This document shows positions 62,649 to 64,000 of a stretch of 64,000 nucleotides of DNA, piece by piece. Under the pieces are notes generated by a model, which ran no database searches, was not told the origin of the DNA, and worked only from the letters and a program-made list of their open reading frames with translations. The position numbers were made by a program, and so were the translations under genes. Source of the DNA: an uncultured Desulfobacter sp. (lineage in GTDB: Bacteria; Desulfobacterota; Desulfobacteria; Desulfobacterales; Desulfobacteraceae); contig NZ_OY762229.1 in assembly GCF_963665355.1 (NCBI RefSeq), positions 1,612,001-1,676,000 of the forward strand, read 5' to 3'. Positions within the stretch are counted from its first letter, which is position 1, and each line of letters opens with the position of its first letter.

Positions 62649-62688
62649 GCCCATCCGGAAATATCTTTCAGTGGTTTTCCGGACGGGC
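62649..62688 (-). terminator. Hairpin between tpx and the AsmA gene
   Basis: GCCCATCCGGAAA pairs with TTTTCCGGACGGGC (one mismatch). On the minus strand it is followed after about five bases by TTTTTT (62641-62636), so it could end the tpx message just before the AsmA Shine-Dalgarno. Confidence 0.55.
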
Positions 62689-62711
62689 TCCTGCGTTCTT
62701 TTTTTTACCGA

Positions 62712-63212
62712 TTAGGACAGTGCAGCCAGAGCGGATGCGTAATCCGGCTCCTGTTTGATCTCCGGCACAAGCTGGGAATAAACCACCTTGCCTGCTGAAT
62801 CAAGAACAACAACGGCCCGGGCAGTAAGGCCGGCCAGGGCGCCGTCCTTCATGGCCACACCATAGTCAAGGGCAAACTGGGGATTGCGGAAGGCCGATGC
62901 GGTCACAACATTCTCAATGCCTTCGGCAACGCAGAACCTTTTGTGTGCAAAGGGAAGATCCCCTGAGATACAGAGAACAACGGTGTTTTCCTTGGTCCCG
63001 GCCGCTTCATTGAATTTACGGACAGCAGTGGCACAGATGGGGGTGTCAAGGCTTGGAAAAATATTGAGCACCACCTGTTTGCCGGCAAATGCAGACAGTT
63101 TGACTTCAGATAAATCCTGTCCCACAAGGGTAAACTCTTTTGCCTGTTCACCGGTTTGGGGAAAATTACCATCCAAATTTACAGGGTTTCCACCAAGTGT
63201 AATAGATCCCAT
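62712..63212 (-). CDS. tpx: Thiol peroxidase, atypical 2-Cys peroxiredoxin
   Basis: A 166-residue Tpx. The peroxidatic Cys is in [14 protein letters not shown] and the resolving Cys in [12 protein letters not shown]. It reduces hydrogen peroxide and alkyl hydroperoxides using thioredoxin, useful for an anaerobe meeting oxygen. Its own promoter region lies in 63213-63436, a 224-bp gap with nothing else clear. Confidence 0.93.
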   Translation of the reverse strand: MGSITLGGNPVNLDGNFPQTGEQAKEFTLVGQDLSEVKLSAFAGKQVVLNIFPSLDTPICATAVRKFNEAAGTKENTVVLCISGDLPFAHKRFCVAEGIENVVTASAFRNPQFALDYGVAMKDGALAGLTARAVVVLDSAGKVVYSQLVPEIKQEPDYASALAALS

Positions 63213-63436
63213 GAAAGTTCTCCTTTTTTGTTTTCTTAGCTTTTGTTTGAATTCTTGCGTGTCGGTCTGGAAAAAATATGCAACATCATATCTGTCATTG
63301 CAACCATTTGTAAATAATAATGGTGTTCTGGGCTATTTCAAGCTTTCTGCCATTTATCTTTTTCGAAAAATTATTTATCAGCGCTTCACAGGTGTTGAGC
63401 ACCAGTCCAGGATGATATCCGGTTGAACAAAACGCT

Positions 63437-64000
63437 TCAGGGAACAGAATCAAAGTCCGGGAATAACAGCCCTTCCGCCCGGGCCTTTCTCCTGCGGGTT
63501 TTGGCCGCAATCGCTTTTTCCGGGGCGGCAGTGATGGTGTTCGCGGTTTCCCGGGCCGGGATGTCGTAATTGACAACCACCGTTTCATCCTCCTGGTGTT
63601 CAACAGATACCGGGATGCTGAATACAAGTTCTTTTTCCTGGCGCGTCACCACGGGAAACCCATAATGCGTATTTTCATGCTTGATGGGTTTTCCGGTGTC
63701 CAGGCGTCCTTGAATAAATTTCATGTGTGCATCTATGCGATGCTGTATGGCCGATGAGAAATGGTCAAGGGAATCATTGCATCGCTCAAAAAATTTTTCC
63801 AGAAGGCTTGGGTCGATTTCATACCCTGCGGAGTTGCGCCCGGCCGCCATGGCTGCAAGGGTTGTGGTTCCCGTACCCAGAAACGGGTCCAGCACAAGAT
63901 CCCCTTTCACGGAATACATGTTGATGAGGCGATAGGCCAGGTCAAAGGGGAAGGCTGCGCTGCGGCTGCGGTTTTTTTGTTTTCCCATGGCCTGGCGGGT
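63437..64000 (-). CDS. DNA methyltransferase (N4/N6 amino type), C-terminal part, runs off the window
   Basis: At least 188 codons; the frame stays open to the window edge, so the start is beyond 64000. The AdoMet-binding motif I is LVLDPFLGTGTTTLAA, and AFPFDLAYRLI before it is the usual preceding helix. Because motif I comes late, the catalytic (D/S/N)PP(Y/W) must lie upstream outside the window, the order of beta-class amino methyltransferases. The C-terminus is basic (KTRRRKARAEG) and disordered. Any cognate restriction enzyme would be outside the window. Confidence 0.85.
   Translation of the reverse strand, partial: TRQAMGKQKNRSRSAAFPFDLAYRLINMYSVKGDLVLDPFLGTGTTTLAAMAAGRNSAGYEIDPSLLEKFFERCNDSLDHFSSAIQHRIDAHMKFIQGRLDTGKPIKHENTHYGFPVVTRQEKELVFSIPVSVEHQEDETVVVNYDIPARETANTITAAPEKAIAAKTRRRKARAEGLLFPDFDSVP

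Noticed and set aside
1-64000. tRNA genes, rRNA genes, CRISPR arrays, prophage or IS transposase
   Set aside because: No T-loop GGTTCGA-type sequences in gaps, no regularly spaced direct repeats and no transposase or integrase frame were recognised.

Overview
This 64 kb window is a piece of bacterial chromosome with moderate GC. It most resembles a sulfate-reducing Desulfobacterota genome of the Desulfobacteraceae type. That placement is inferred from gene content: two sigma-54 activators, a CoA-transferase/GNAT fusion, a MACS-type acyl-CoA synthetase, a stand-alone NifU-like scaffold and paired MotA/MotB-like proteins. No rRNA, tRNA, CRISPR array, integrase or intact insertion sequence was found.

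Layout. 1-3.2 kb (minus): a signalling operon of HD-GYP response regulator, PilZ protein, CheX phosphatase, CheY and the start of a sigma-54 activator. 3.4-10.3 kb: an Lrp-type regulator with a DAP-decarboxylase-like enzyme, a CoA-transferase fused to a GNAT domain, an acyl-CoA synthetase and a DusA/C-type enzyme. 10.3-16.4 kb: a PAS/sigma-54 regulator divergent from a universal stress protein, a DUF1848 gene, dusB, queF and an unknown coiled-coil protein. 16.4-20.7 kb (minus): a tight operon hisI-hisG-aminotransferase-engB-era-HNH ending at a strong bidirectional terminator. 20.9-23.9 kb (minus): a three-gene operon of unknown function encoding a cytoplasmic PBP2-fold protein, a HypB/UreG-like GTPase and a soluble ABC ATPase. 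24.2-26.7 kb: penicillin-binding protein 1A. 27.3-36.9 kb: an MSHA-type type IV pilus operon (mshI-J-K-L-M-E-G and a prepilin). 37.1-42.5 kb: an AT-rich sugar cassette (GT-C-like membrane protein, GT2 polyprenyl-phosphate glycosyltransferase, WecD-like acetyltransferase, EamA-type flippase subunit, WecE). 42.5-50.7 kb: pepA, a protein carrying two CDP-alcohol phosphatidyltransferase domains, YgiQ radical SAM, an MFS transporter, and a MotA/MotB-like pair whose MotB-like gene is frameshifted. 51-64 kb: NifU-like scaffold, a radical SAM protein, uvrA, a chitin-synthase-like GT2, a beta-CASP RNA-nuclease-like protein, DUF4197, AsmA, Tpx and part of a DNA methyltransferase.

How the genes may work together. 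The HD-GYP and PilZ proteins and the MshE ATPase (which has an N-terminal MshEN-like, c-di-GMP-binding type domain) suggest cyclic-di-GMP control of pili. The five-gene sugar cassette right after the pilin contains every step of an Arn-like route: make a dTDP-4-acetamido sugar, load it on undecaprenyl phosphate, flip it and transfer it outside. The most promising uncharacterised system is the PBP2/GTPase/ABC operon. It looks like an importer without a permease or signal peptide, and its Cys-rich GTPase is of the metallocentre-maturation type. A second notable item is a palindromic repeat present at 44104-44164 and 51790-51914. Both copies start at the TAG stop codon of a gene and show a compensatory base-pair change in the stem.
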